From Streptomyces sp. 1222.5 (GTDB taxonomy: Bacteria > Actinomycetota > Actinomycetes > Streptomycetales > Streptomycetaceae): a stretch of 64,000 nt of DNA. The DNA lies in contig NZ_FNSZ01000001.1 of assembly GCF_900105245.1 (NCBI RefSeq), positions 2,666,001-2,730,000 on the forward strand, written 5' to 3'. The notes beneath the pieces were generated by a model that saw only the letters and a list, made by a program, of their open reading frames with translations, did no database searches and was not told the DNA's origin. Made by a program: the position numbers and the translations under genes. Positions within the stretch are counted from its first letter, which is position 1; every line of letters starts with the position of its first letter. Below, one piece after another: positions 55,259 through 63,697 of the stretch.

Positions 55259-56278
55259 TCAGTCGAGTACGACGATCTCCGCGGCGTCGAACTCCACGCC
55301 GACCGGGTCCCCGGCCTCCGGCGCGTCCCGGAGCGCGCAGGCCGCCTCCAGACGGGGCCCGTCCTGGGGCTGGAGGTGGACCGCCACATGGGTGCCCCTG
55401 AAGGTGCGGGCGGTCACCGTGCAGGGCAGGCCGGCGTCGGACGCCACGAGCCGTACCCCGGCGGGCCGGACGAGGAGCGTGCGGTTCCCCTGCGGCGAGC
55501 CGTCGGGGACCGGCACCTTGCCCCAGGGGCTGTCGGCGGCCGAGCCGACGACGGTCGCCGGGACCACGTTGTCGAAGCCGAGGAAGCGGGCCACGAACGC
55601 GTCGGCGGGCCGCTGCCACACCTCCAGGGGCGTCCCGGACTGCGCGATCCGCCCGTCCCGCATCACCACCACCCGGTCGGCCAGCGCGAACGCCTCGCCT
55701 TGGTCGTGGGTGACGGCGAGCACGGTCGTCCCCAGCCGGCCGAACAGCTCCCGCAACTCGACGACCAGCCGTTCCCGCAGGGAGCGGTCGAGCTGGCCGA
55801 GCGGCTCGTCCAGCAGGAGGATCCGGGGCCGGGGCGCGAGCGCCCGGGCGAGGGCCACCCGCTGCTGCTCCCCGCCGGACAGCGCGGCCACGGCCCGCCG
55901 GGCCGCCCCCGGCAGCCCGACCAGCGCCAGCAACCGGCCCACCTCGGCGTCCCGTTCGCCCTTGGCGACCCCGTGCATGCGCAGCCCGAAGGCCACGTTC
56001 GCGCCGACGTCCCGCTGCGGGAAGAGCTGGTGGTCCTGGAACATCAGGCCGACCCCGCGCCGGTGCGCGGGCGTGCGCGTCCGGTCGCGGCCGTCCAGCA
56101 GCACCCGCCCGGAGTGCAGCGGCTGGAGCCCGGCCACCGCCCGCAGCAGCGTCGACTTGCCACTGCCGCTGGGCCCGAGCACACACACCACCTCGTGCTC
56201 GGCGACGTCGAGGCCGACCGCGTCGAGCGCGGCCCGCTCACCGAAGCGCACGGTCGCGGCATCGAGGCTCAGCAGCAT
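55259..56278 (-). CDS. thiQ: Thiamine-type ABC transporter ATPase ThiQ
   Basis: A 339-aa ABC ATPase with Walker A GPSGSGKSTLL, signature LSGGEQQRVALARAL, Walker B ILLLDEPLGQLD and H-loop VTHDQGEA, plus a C-terminal TOBE-like region (about residues 240-339). ThiP's stop overlaps its ATG, so the three genes form one operon, thiB-thiP-thiQ. Assigned to thiamine import from the riboswitch and the binding protein. A terminator follows. Confidence 0.88.
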   Translation of the reverse strand: MLLSLDAATVRFGERAALDAVGLDVAEHEVVCVLGPSGSGKSTLLRAVAGLQPLHSGRVLLDGRDRTRTPAHRRGVGLMFQDHQLFPQRDVGANVAFGLRMHGVAKGERDAEVGRLLALVGLPGAARRAVAALSGGEQQRVALARALAPRPRILLLDEPLGQLDRSLRERLVVELRELFGRLGTTVLAVTHDQGEAFALADRVVVMRDGRIAQSGTPLEVWQRPADAFVARFLGFDNVVPATVVGSAADSPWGKVPVPDGSPQGNRTLLVRPAGVRLVASDAGLPCTVTARTFRGTHVAVHLQPQDGPRLEAACALRDAPEAGDPVGVEFDAAEIVVLD

Positions 56279-57915
56279 CAGAACTCCCCCGTCCGGTCGG
56301 TGCGCAGCCGCTCCAGCACCAGCAGCGCAGCGGCGCAGACCATCATGAGAATGGTCGAAAGGGCCATCGCCTGGCCGTAGTTGAGCTCTCCGGGGCGGCT
56401 CAGCAGCCGGGCCACCGCCACCGGGAGCGTCGGGTTGTCGGGACGCGCGATGAACACGGTCGCGCCGAACTCGCCGAGGGACACCGCGAACGCGAAGCCG
56501 GCCGCGACCAGCAGCGCCCGCCGCACCATCGGCAGGTCCACCTCACGCCACGCCCGCCAGGGGGACGCGCCGAGCACGGCCGCCGCCTCCCGCAGCCGCC
56601 CGTCCACCGCGCGCAGCACGGGCAGCATGGTCCGTACGACGAAGGGGGCGCCCACCAGCGCCTGGGCCAGCGGCACCAGGATCCAGGACTGGCGCAGATC
56701 CAGCGGCGGCTTGTCGAGCGCGATCAGGAAGCCGAAGCCGACGGTCACGGCGGACACGCCGAGCGGCAGCATCAGCAGCGCGTCGAAACCCCGTACCAGC
56801 CGTCCCGCGTCCCGGCGGGCCAGCGCGGCGGCGGCGAGACCTCCGATCACCACGGCGATGGCGGTGGCGGCGAGGGCGTACTCGAGCGAGGTCCACACGG
56901 CCTGCACGGGCGCCACCAGGAACGTACCGCCGTCGGAATCGGTCAGGGCCCGGTAGTAGCCGAGGCCCCAGCCGTCGAGGGAACGCCGGACGAGTACGGC
57001 GAGCGGCAGGAGCAGCAGCACCGCGACGGTGGCGAGGACCCCGGCGAGCAGCGCCCACTGCCCGAACCCGCGCGGCCGGCGGACGGTCGTCTTCGGGTCG
57101 ACGAGCCGCAGGGCGGTCTCGCGCCGCCGTACGGTCCAGGCGTGCACGGCGAGGATCGCGCCGACCGCGGCGAACTGGACGAGGGTGAGGACGGCGGCCG
57201 TGGACAGGTCGAAGACCTCGGAGGTCTGCCGGTAGATCTCCACTTCGAGGGTGGAGAAGGCCGGTCCGCCGAGGATCTGCACGACCCCGAAGGAGGTGAA
57301 GGTGAACAGGAACACCATCAGGGCGGCGGCGGCCACGGCGGGCGCGAGCGCGGGCAGGGTGACCTTGCGCCAGGCCGTGAGCGGTGAGGCGCCCAGCATC
57401 CGGGCGGCCTCCTCCTGGCGGGGGTCGAGCTGGGACCAGAGCCCGCCGACCGTGCGGACGACGACCGCGTAGTTGAAGAAGACGTGGGCCAGCAGGATCG
57501 CCCACACCGTGGTGTCCAGCCGTACCCCCCACAGCTCGTCCAGCAGCCCGTTGTGGCCGACCAGCGCCAGGAAGGCGCTGCCGACGACGACGGTGGGCAG
57601 CACGAACGGAACCGTGACGACGGCCCGCAGCAGCTGTTTGCCCGGGAAGTCGAGGCGGGCGAAGACATGGGCGGCGGGCAGCGCGAGCAGCAGGGTGAGC
57701 GCGGTGGAGGCGAGCGCCTGCCAGGTGGTGAACCACAGCACGTGCCGGATGTCCGGCTGGGTGACCACGTCCACGATCCGCCCGAATCGCCAGGCGCCGT
57801 CCGCCTTCAGCCCGCGCGTGACGATCGCGGCCACGGGCCAGGCGAAGAACAGCGCGAAGAACGCGACGGGCAGGGCCATCAGGCCGAGCCGCGCCGCGCT
57901 CCCCCGCCGGGACAC
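56278..57915 (-). CDS. thiP: Thiamine-type ABC transporter permease ThiP (fused)
   Basis: A GTG at 57915 with TGAGG five bases upstream gives 545 aa, about twice a single permease. There are roughly twelve membrane helices and two EAA loops (EEAARMLGASPLTAWRKVTL and REAAAVLGASPWRAWREVDL). This two-domain permease is typical of ThiP and iron-type FbpB. Only 2 bp separate it from the thiB stop. Longer starts up to 57954 would overlap thiB. Confidence 0.88.
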   Translation of the reverse strand: MSRRGSAARLGLMALPVAFFALFFAWPVAAIVTRGLKADGAWRFGRIVDVVTQPDIRHVLWFTTWQALASTALTLLLALPAAHVFARLDFPGKQLLRAVVTVPFVLPTVVVGSAFLALVGHNGLLDELWGVRLDTTVWAILLAHVFFNYAVVVRTVGGLWSQLDPRQEEAARMLGASPLTAWRKVTLPALAPAVAAAALMVFLFTFTSFGVVQILGGPAFSTLEVEIYRQTSEVFDLSTAAVLTLVQFAAVGAILAVHAWTVRRRETALRLVDPKTTVRRPRGFGQWALLAGVLATVAVLLLLPLAVLVRRSLDGWGLGYYRALTDSDGGTFLVAPVQAVWTSLEYALAATAIAVVIGGLAAAALARRDAGRLVRGFDALLMLPLGVSAVTVGFGFLIALDKPPLDLRQSWILVPLAQALVGAPFVVRTMLPVLRAVDGRLREAAAVLGASPWRAWREVDLPMVRRALLVAAGFAFAVSLGEFGATVFIARPDNPTLPVAVARLLSRPGELNYGQAMALSTILMMVCAAALLVLERLRTDRTGEF

Positions 57916-57917
57916 GG

Positions 57918-58991
57918 CTACCTCAGTACGAGCGACGTCCACGACTTGACCCACTGGTCGCGGTTGGCGGCGATCTTCCCGGGCGCCATGGTCTCGGGGT
58001 GCTCGGCGGCCGGGCCGTACTCGGTGAACTCGGTGGGCACCCCGGCTCCCCGCACCACCGGGTAGACGTACATGTTCAGCGGCATGTCCTCCTGGAACTC
58101 CTTGGAGACCAGGAAGTCGATGAACGCCTTGCCGCCCTTGGTGTTCCGCGCGTTGTCGAGCAGCCCGGCGAACTCGATCTGCCGGAAGCAGGTGCCGGTG
58201 GCGACTCCGGTCGGGGCGGTGCCGGGCCGCTTCTTGGCGTAGATCACCTCGGCGGGCGGCGAGGAGGCGTACGAGACCACGAGCGGGCGGTCACCGCCGG
58301 CCTTCCTGCCTCCGGTGGAGCCGGAGAACTCCTGGGAGTAGGCCTGCTCCCAGCCGTCGACCACCTTGACGCCGTTGGCCTTGAGCTTCTTCCAGTAGTC
58401 CTGCCAGCCCTGGTCGCCGTACTCGGCGGCGCTGCCGAGCAGGAAGCCGAGGCCGGGCGAGGAGGTGGCCGCGTTCTCGGTGACGAGGAGGTTCTTGTAC
58501 GCGGGCTCGGCGAGGTCCGCGAAGGTCCGCGGCGGGGCCAGCTTGTGCTTGCTGAACCAGGCCTTGTCGTAGTTGACGCAGATGTCGCCGTAGTCGACGG
58601 GCGTGACCCGGTGCTTGTCCTTGTCCAGCTGGTACGGGGCGCCGACCTTGTCGAGGCCCTTGGCCGTGTAGGGCTGGAACAGCCCGTTGTCGAGGGCGCG
58701 GGAGAGCAGGGTGTTGTCGACGCCGAAGAAGACGTCGCCCTGCGGATGGTCCTTGGTCAGGATGGCCTTGTTGACGGCCTGGCCGGCGTCGCCGTCCTCG
58801 AGGATCCTGAGCTTGTAGCCGGACTGCTTCTCGAAGTCCCGTTGCACCTTCTTGGAGACGGCCCACGAGTCGTGGCTGACCAGGGTAACGGTCCTGCTGT
58901 CACCGGACGCCTTGCTCTCGCCGGAACCGCACGCGGACAGGCTGATCAGGCCGAGCCCGACCGCCACGGCCACCAAGGTCTTGTTGTGCAC
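57918..58991 (-). CDS. thiB: Thiamine-binding lipoprotein ThiB
   Basis: A GTG at 58991 with AGGAGG upstream gives 357 aa. The lipobox is LSAC at about residue 21. The mature protein has the TbpA/ThiB pattern: TVTLVSHDSWAVSKKV, GDVFFGVDNTLLSRAL, TPVDYGDICVNYDKAWF and GDQGWQDYWKKL. It binds thiamine or its phosphates extracellularly. It is the first gene after a TPP riboswitch, which supports the assignment strongly. Confidence 0.92.
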   Translation of the reverse strand: MHNKTLVAVAVGLGLISLSACGSGESKASGDSRTVTLVSHDSWAVSKKVQRDFEKQSGYKLRILEDGDAGQAVNKAILTKDHPQGDVFFGVDNTLLSRALDNGLFQPYTAKGLDKVGAPYQLDKDKHRVTPVDYGDICVNYDKAWFSKHKLAPPRTFADLAEPAYKNLLVTENAATSSPGLGFLLGSAAEYGDQGWQDYWKKLKANGVKVVDGWEQAYSQEFSGSTGGRKAGGDRPLVVSYASSPPAEVIYAKKRPGTAPTGVATGTCFRQIEFAGLLDNARNTKGGKAFIDFLVSKEFQEDMPLNMYVYPVVRGAGVPTEFTEYGPAAEHPETMAPGKIAANRDQWVKSWTSLVLR

Positions 58992-59027
58992 TGGATGTCC
59001 TCCTGGGGTTGGCCAGGAAGAGACGCG

Positions 59028-59064
59028 GCCCCGCCCGGGTCCCGCGAGGGGGCCCGGGCAGGGC
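59028..59064 (-). terminator. Hairpin between the TPP aptamer and thiB (likely expression platform)
   Basis: GCCCCGCCCGGGTCCC (59028-59043) pairs almost completely with the arm at 59048-59064. It sits between aptamer and the thiB ribosome-binding site, where an intrinsic terminator would be expected when TPP is bound. Confidence 0.65.
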
Positions 59065-59082
59065 GCAACAGCTTGAGTGAAA

Positions 59083-59176
59083 GACCGAACTTCCTACCCA
59101 GAATGACCTGGGCGAGGTTCAGAGGGTCTGCGGCCCGGTTGCCGCACTCTCAGCGCTGTGGCGCTCCCCTGTCGGA
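59083..59176 (-). promoter_or_regulatory. TPP (thiamine pyrophosphate) riboswitch
   Basis: On the minus strand the RNA shows the conserved elements in order: GGGGAGC, GCGCTGAGAGTG (CUGAGA core), ACCCTCTGAACCT, then CCCAGGTCATTCTGGGTAGGAAG, which forms the second arm. The ends pair as P1 (CCGAC with GTTCGG). This is a clear THI element, with the aptamer just upstream of thiB, and it should reduce thiBPQ expression when TPP is plentiful. Confidence 0.93.
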
Positions 59177-59203
59177 ATATGAGGTTGTCGGAACGTGGCC
59201 AGA

Positions 59204-60310
59204 TTACCGCTCGGTCGCGGCGAGCTGACCGCAGGCTCCGTCGATCTCCTGGCCACGGGTGTCCCGGACCGTGACGGGTACGCCGTGCGCGGCGATGGCC
59301 TCGACGAACGCCTTCTCGTCCTCCGGCCGGGAGGCGGTCCACTTGGAACCGGGAGTCGGGTTGAGCGGGATCAGGTTGACGTGCACCGGCTTGCCCTTGA
59401 GCAGCCGGCCGAGCCGGTCGCCGCGCCAGGCCTGGTCGTTGATGTCCCGGATCAGCGCGTACTCGATCGACAGCCGGCGGCCGCTCTTCTCGACGTAGTC
59501 GAACCCGGCGTCCAGCACCTCGCGCACCTTCCACCGCGTGTTCACGGGGACGAGGGTGTCGCGCAGCTCGTCGTCGGGGGCGTGCAGGGAGATCGCGAGC
59601 CGGCACTTGAAGCCCTCGTCGGCGAACCGGTGGATGGCCGGCACCAGCCCGACGGTGGAGACGGTGATACCGCGCTGGGACAGACCGAGCCCGTCCGGGG
59701 CCGGATCGGTCAGCGCGCGGATGGCGCCCACGACCCGCTTGTAGTTGGCGAGCGGCTCGCCCATCCCCATGAAGACGATGTTGGACAGCCGCGCCGGACC
59801 GCCGGGCACCTCGCCGTCGCGCAGCGCCCGCATGCCGTCCACGATCTGGTGGACGATCTCGGCGGTGGACAGGTTCCGGTCGAGGCCGGCCTGGCCGGTG
59901 GCGCAGAACGGGCAGTTCATCCCGCACCCGGCCTGCGAGCTGATGCACATGGTGACCCGGTCCGGGTACCGCATCAGCACGGACTCCACGAGCGTCCCGT
60001 CGAACAGCCGCCACAGCGTCTTGCGCGTGGTCCCCTGGTCGGTCGACAGATGCCGTACGACGGTCATCAGCTCCGGGAACAGCGCCTCCTGCAGCCTGCC
60101 GCGCGCCCCGGCGGGGATGTCGGTCCACTGCTCGGGGTCGTGCGCGTACCGCGCGAAGTAGTGCTGCGAGAGCTGCTTGGCACGGAACGGCTTCTCCCCG
60201 ATCTCGGCCACCGCGTCCTTGCGCTCGGCGGGCGAGAGGTCGGCGAGATGCCGCGGCGGCTTCTTGGCTCCGCGCGGCGCGACAAAGATGAGTTCTCCGG
60301 GCTTAGGCAT
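59204..60310 (-). CDS. rlmN: Dual-specificity 23S rRNA/tRNA adenine-C2 methyltransferase RlmN
   Basis: RlmN is a radical SAM enzyme that methylates C2 of A2503 in 23S rRNA and A37 of some tRNAs. The 368-aa protein from ATG 60310 has the CxxxCxxC cluster motif in [25 protein letters not shown], and a C-terminal [13 protein letters not shown] segment with the mechanistic Cys. Its stop lies 27 bp before the TPP riboswitch. Confidence 0.96.
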   Translation of the reverse strand: MPKPGELIFVAPRGAKKPPRHLADLSPAERKDAVAEIGEKPFRAKQLSQHYFARYAHDPEQWTDIPAGARGRLQEALFPELMTVVRHLSTDQGTTRKTLWRLFDGTLVESVLMRYPDRVTMCISSQAGCGMNCPFCATGQAGLDRNLSTAEIVHQIVDGMRALRDGEVPGGPARLSNIVFMGMGEPLANYKRVVGAIRALTDPAPDGLGLSQRGITVSTVGLVPAIHRFADEGFKCRLAISLHAPDDELRDTLVPVNTRWKVREVLDAGFDYVEKSGRRLSIEYALIRDINDQAWRGDRLGRLLKGKPVHVNLIPLNPTPGSKWTASRPEDEKAFVEAIAAHGVPVTVRDTRGQEIDGACGQLAATER

Positions 60311-60484
60311 GGCTGTACCAGTGTCGCAGATCCAATTGGGTGACCTGCGGGTGTCGGGCTGGACACCTGTCGCTGGCGGTCGTCGTCTGTCGCCGCTGAT
60401 CCCCCTCGGACGGCCCAGAGACGGCCCAGAAACAGCGCGGGATAACGCGTTGACCTGGCTGTGGAGGTGGGGTGTGATCACCCT

Positions 60485-60703
60485 ATGGGTCCTGGCAACA
60501 GCGAGACGGATGCAGGCGTGGCCGACGACATGATCGTCGCTGGGCGGATCATCATCGGGCTGAAGACGCTACGTGATCACCTCGGCTGCTCTCTGCATGA
60601 AGCCCTCGACGCCTACGTCGCACGCTACGAGGTGCTGCGACGGGAACGTCCGGCCGACTTCACCAAGAGCCACGAGGAGTACTGGGCGAACTTCTACTCA
60701 TGA
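60485..60703 (+). CDS. Small protein of unknown function next to a tRNA fragment
   Basis: A 72-aa protein from ATG 60485 (80 aa from 60461). The body ([57 protein letters not shown]) is largely helical and looks like a real, conserved small protein. It ends 14 bp before a tRNA 3' half, a position typical of the end of an integrated element. No family name is known to me. Confidence 0.55.
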   Translation: MGPGNSETDAGVADDMIVAGRIIIGLKTLRDHLGCSLHEALDAYVARYEVLRRERPADFTKSHEEYWANFYS

Positions 60704-60717
60704 CCCAATGGACGCGA

Positions 60718-60774
60718 TCTTGAAGACCGTCGTGGCGCGAGTCACCGTGGGTTCAAATCCCACACCCACCGCCA
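60718..60774 (+). other. 3' half of a class II tRNA (tRNA-Ser, anticodon TGA), att-like fragment
   Basis: The segment begins in the anticodon loop (TCTTGAAG), continues through ACCGT, a long variable arm (CGTGGCGCGAGTCACC), a perfect T-arm (GTGGG-TTCAAAT-CCCAC), the acceptor strand ACCCACC, discriminator G and encoded CCA. Upstream there is no GGTGGGT acceptor or D-arm, so the gene is not complete. This is the usual shape of the attachment-site copy left by tyrosine integrases in tRNA genes. The anticodon reading (TGA, Ser) rests on a partial stem. Confidence 0.8.
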
Positions 60775-60779
60775 GGTGA

Positions 60780-60816
60780 AACGGCCCCTGACCAGGTAAC
60801 CCGGTCAGGGGCCGTT
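60780..60816 (+). terminator. Terminator after the tRNA fragment
   Basis: Perfect 14-bp arms AACGGCCCCTGACC and GGTCAGGGGCCGTT with a 9-nt loop, 5 bp after the CCA, are where a tRNA terminator would be. Confidence 0.88.
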
Positions 60817-61077
60817 CTCATGAGCGTTGTCCGCCAGTGACCGCTGCTCCCCGCTGTTTCCCAGCTGAACGGGCACGGGAAGGGCACGGCCACCTTCTGA
60901 TCAGCCGGCATCCGCACCGCCTACGGGGACGACGTGATCGAGCAGTAGCTCCAGCGCGATCGGTCGGCGGGGGGCATACCGGCCGCTGGGCGGGCCCGGA
61001 GGGACGCTACCGTGCGGGGGCGGTTACTAGGGTTGCGGTACCTGGCTGCTGTACCGCACGATCCAAACGGGGTGACC

Positions 61078-61437
61078 ATGGAACGGCATGTGCCGGAATC
61101 GCTGTTGATCGGTGATGACGAGGCGTCCGTGATAGCTCTGGCCGCCCTCCGCAGTGGCGCCCCCTACTCGGTGGAGGAGCGGGTACAACCCACTGGTGCG
61201 CATGCTGGCGTCTTCAGTCGCCGACTTCAGCGCATGCGGATGCGCGGATTCGAACCTCCTGGCCTGGAGCGAGCAGTGCAGCTCATCAGGGAATATGGCC
61301 GGCCTGTGCGCACAGCGCTGATCGATCCTGACAATCGGACACGGTTCACCCTGCTCTTCCTCACCGAGGACGGCAGCGCACTCGTGGCCTGCGCTAGCTG
61401 GCCACGGCCGCTGGTTGCCAGGAAGCCCCCGCTTTAG
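61078..61437 (+). CDS. Hypothetical protein (accessory region)
   Basis: ATG at 61078 with GGGG seven bases upstream gives 119 aa. MERHVPESLLIGDDEASVIA starts it; the end (DPDNRTRFTLLFLTEDGSAL) looks like a compact beta-rich region. No family recognised. The lower third-position GC compared with the core genes suits accessory DNA. The preceding 60817-61077 contains no gene that can be supported. Confidence 0.45.
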   Translation: MERHVPESLLIGDDEASVIALAALRSGAPYSVEERVQPTGAHAGVFSRRLQRMRMRGFEPPGLERAVQLIREYGRPVRTALIDPDNRTRFTLLFLTEDGSALVACASWPRPLVARKPPL

Positions 61438-61654
61438 GAGTTCGATCCGAACCCCCTCCGGCTGCTGCAATCGATGGGCACGGCTGCCGGACAGAGGTGC
61501 TGGTGTACGTACCCGTCCGCCGTCGTTGATGTCAGCCGTGGATGTCAGGTCGCGATTTAGCCTCATTTGGCGATCACGTGTCGGCGGGCTCGGTGGCCGA
61601 GGCCCCCAGGATCGCAAGTGGCCAACGCTCGTATGGACCCAGAAACCCGCCCTC

Positions 61655-62929
61655 CTACGAGAGCATGGGGAAGGTCTCGGTGAGGGAGTTGGGCAGTTCG
61701 AGGAACGCCTTCCCGATGATCGGCCCGGTGAGGGAGTCCTTGCGGATCCAGGAGGCTCCCTCGTAGATGGTGTGCCCGCCTGTGCCGTACGGGGGGTAGC
61801 CGAACGGCATCTCGTAGCTTTCGAAGATCGGGGTGTAGTACCAGGTGCCGTAGGGGGTGCGCAGGCGTGCGTAGACCGGGTAGTTGCGTCCGCTGACGGG
61901 TGACTTCCAGGTCTTGAGGGGTTCGAACTGCACGGCTTCGCCGAACCCGTAGGAGGGGCCGCTGCTGGGGGTTGCGTACACGTAGCGGCCGATGTTCAGC
62001 AGCGGCTTGTTCTTCTGGTCGTACCACTGCCGGTAGGTGAAGATCGAGCCGTCGTTGAACTGGAGCGCCGACCACACGTACGCCGCCACCCACGGGAATT
62101 TCGCGATGGAGAAGTTCCCCCACTGGTGCTCGAACCACATCGAGCCGCTGATCCGTCGCGTGCGGTTGCCGATGGTGATGGTGCCGGTGATGTTCTGTTT
62201 CGGGGCGCCGTAGTAGTAGGAGAGCGAGGACATCGTCTGCGGGTCGGCCTGCCCGGTCCAGGGCGTGTTCTCGTTCTCCACGCCGTACGGCGTCATGGGG
62301 ATGTAGCCGTACGGAGTGTGGGTCCTGAGCTCCACCTTCATGTTGATCTTCGCGTTGGTGTTGGTCGTCACGCTCGTGAAACTCAGCGACCAGATGTCGG
62401 CTTTGGCGCGGTGGATCGTGGTGAAGCTGGTGTTCCCGCCCTGTGCGCTGTAGAGGAAGTCGTTGAGCGAGTCGGATCCCGGAGGGGCGGTCGCGGTCAG
62501 CGGTTCGGGCAGGGTCCGTTCCGTCCAGACGAAGTCGTGCGTCTTGAGGTTGCCCAGGGAGAAGAAGAAGCGACGTTGCGTCTGGCCTGGGGAGACGCCC
62601 TCGTTGAAGACGTTGTAGAAGAGCCCGAGGTCTTCGCCGGTGTCCTGGTCGGTGACGTATCCGGTCCAGTAGTGCCACTCCTCCAGCAGGCCGCCGTTGT
62701 AGATGCCGGCCGCGTGCCACTTGTGGTCCTCGGGCAGGGTGAACAGAGAGTGGGCCGAGGTGGTGGCGAGGCGCTCCGGCTGGCCCGGATTCCCGGTGGC
62801 CTCGCCGCCGGTGGGCTCCATGTTGAGCGTCGTGCAGGCTGCCAGGGGTGTGGCAGCGCCCAGTGCCAGCGCGGAGCGCAGGATGCCGCGGCGGCTGGGC
62901 GGCCCGGCCGTGCCTTCACTGGCGCTCAT
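61655..62929 (-). CDS. CrtC/AttH-like secreted lipoprotein
   Basis: From ATG 62929 the product is 424 aa and begins with a Tat-like lipoprotein signal (SRRGILRSALALGAATPLAAC). An upstream GTG at 63043 is open but lacks a clear site. The remainder has the beta-rich, Trp-rich pattern of the AttH/CrtC lipocalin-like superfamily: WHAAGIYNGGLLEEWHYWTG, QRRFFFSLGNL, ISGSMWFEHQWGNF. In this group such proteins are hydrolase- or lyase-like and extracytoplasmic. Substrate unknown. It is convergent with the 61078 gene. Confidence 0.7.
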   Translation of the reverse strand: MSASEGTAGPPSRRGILRSALALGAATPLAACTTLNMEPTGGEATGNPGQPERLATTSAHSLFTLPEDHKWHAAGIYNGGLLEEWHYWTGYVTDQDTGEDLGLFYNVFNEGVSPGQTQRRFFFSLGNLKTHDFVWTERTLPEPLTATAPPGSDSLNDFLYSAQGGNTSFTTIHRAKADIWSLSFTSVTTNTNAKINMKVELRTHTPYGYIPMTPYGVENENTPWTGQADPQTMSSLSYYYGAPKQNITGTITIGNRTRRISGSMWFEHQWGNFSIAKFPWVAAYVWSALQFNDGSIFTYRQWYDQKNKPLLNIGRYVYATPSSGPSYGFGEAVQFEPLKTWKSPVSGRNYPVYARLRTPYGTWYYTPIFESYEMPFGYPPYGTGGHTIYEGASWIRKDSLTGPIIGKAFLELPNSLTETFPMLS

Positions 62930-63043
62930 ACTGGGGTGCTTGGCGTCCGCGGTGGGTATGTCCGAGGTCGAGTTGTGCTGATCTGTCGGCTCCGTTTCAG
63001 CATCCGCGACCACAGTGATCACCAGGCGAGACGAGGCGTCCAC

Positions 63044-63697
63044 ATTTAGTGACGCATGCGGCTGAACCTATGCCAGCTGGGCATGTGCAGCATCTCGGGC
63101 AGCGGCATTCGGATGTCCCCGAGACGCATACAGCCCACATTCGCGACGAATTCGGTTAGGAGCGGTGGGCCCCCGCAGCGTCTCACTCCGGTCACCACTC
63201 CCCAGCTCCCATCCCGTACGCCGTCGACCCACACTCCGTGGAGCAGGCGTGGTTCATGGCGTCCAGGTGGAGCGCGCCACTGTACGAACGACCTGGACGC
63301 CAAGGGCCGCGTCTGCTCGGCTTTGCCTGGGTCGATGGCGTACGGGATGGGAGCCCCTAGCATCTGCCACGACGAGCCCGCAGTCGGCGACGGCGCCCCC
63401 TCCATCCCGGTGCCGGCCGATCCCCCGCCGGAGGCTCTGTTCTGACCGTGGCCGTGCATGCGGTGATCGGTTCATGGCCTCCGGCCCTATCCACATGTGG
63501 GCGCGCGTCGGCGCAGCGCGGGCGGAGCGGGCCGGAGGCAGGAGCGTTGCCCACAGCGGAGCCGGGAGCGCGCCCGGCGGAGCGGAGCGCAGCCGGGGCT
63601 TGATGAAGTAGGGAAAGTCTTACCGCGCTCTGCTCACAGAGCGATGTCCGCTCCCGGTAGATGCTTGTTTCGGTCCCAGCTGATGTCGAGGCCGACC
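63044..63697. other. Non-core region with large palindrome, no firm gene
   Basis: This 654-bp stretch has no gene that can be supported. A minus-strand ORF (63459-63046, 137 aa, with VWVDGVRDGSWGVVTG and LLTEFVANVGCMRLGDI) overlaps the palindrome and could be real, but no family is recognisable. The segment 63500-63620 is rich in GGAGCG-type short repeats. Confidence 0.4.
63205..63354. repeat. 150-bp imperfect palindrome (64-nt arms, 22-nt loop)
   Basis: The outer 27 bp (63205-63231 and 63328-63354) pair with one mismatch. The inner 12 bp (TGGCGTCCAGGT, 63257-63268, with ACCTGGACGCCA, 63291-63302) pair perfectly. The middle 25 bp (63232-63256, 63303-63327) pair about half, with GAGCAGGCGTGG best. 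Arms are in exact register around a 22-nt loop. Confidence 0.9.

Noticed and set aside
60690..60774. Complete tRNA gene
   Set aside because: No 5' acceptor strand or D-arm upstream; only the part from the anticodon loop to CCA is present.
60860..60950. Integrase C-terminal remnant (GIRTAYGDDVIEQ)
   Set aside because: A short peptide ending in TAG, with an in-frame stop just upstream and no similarity I can confirm.
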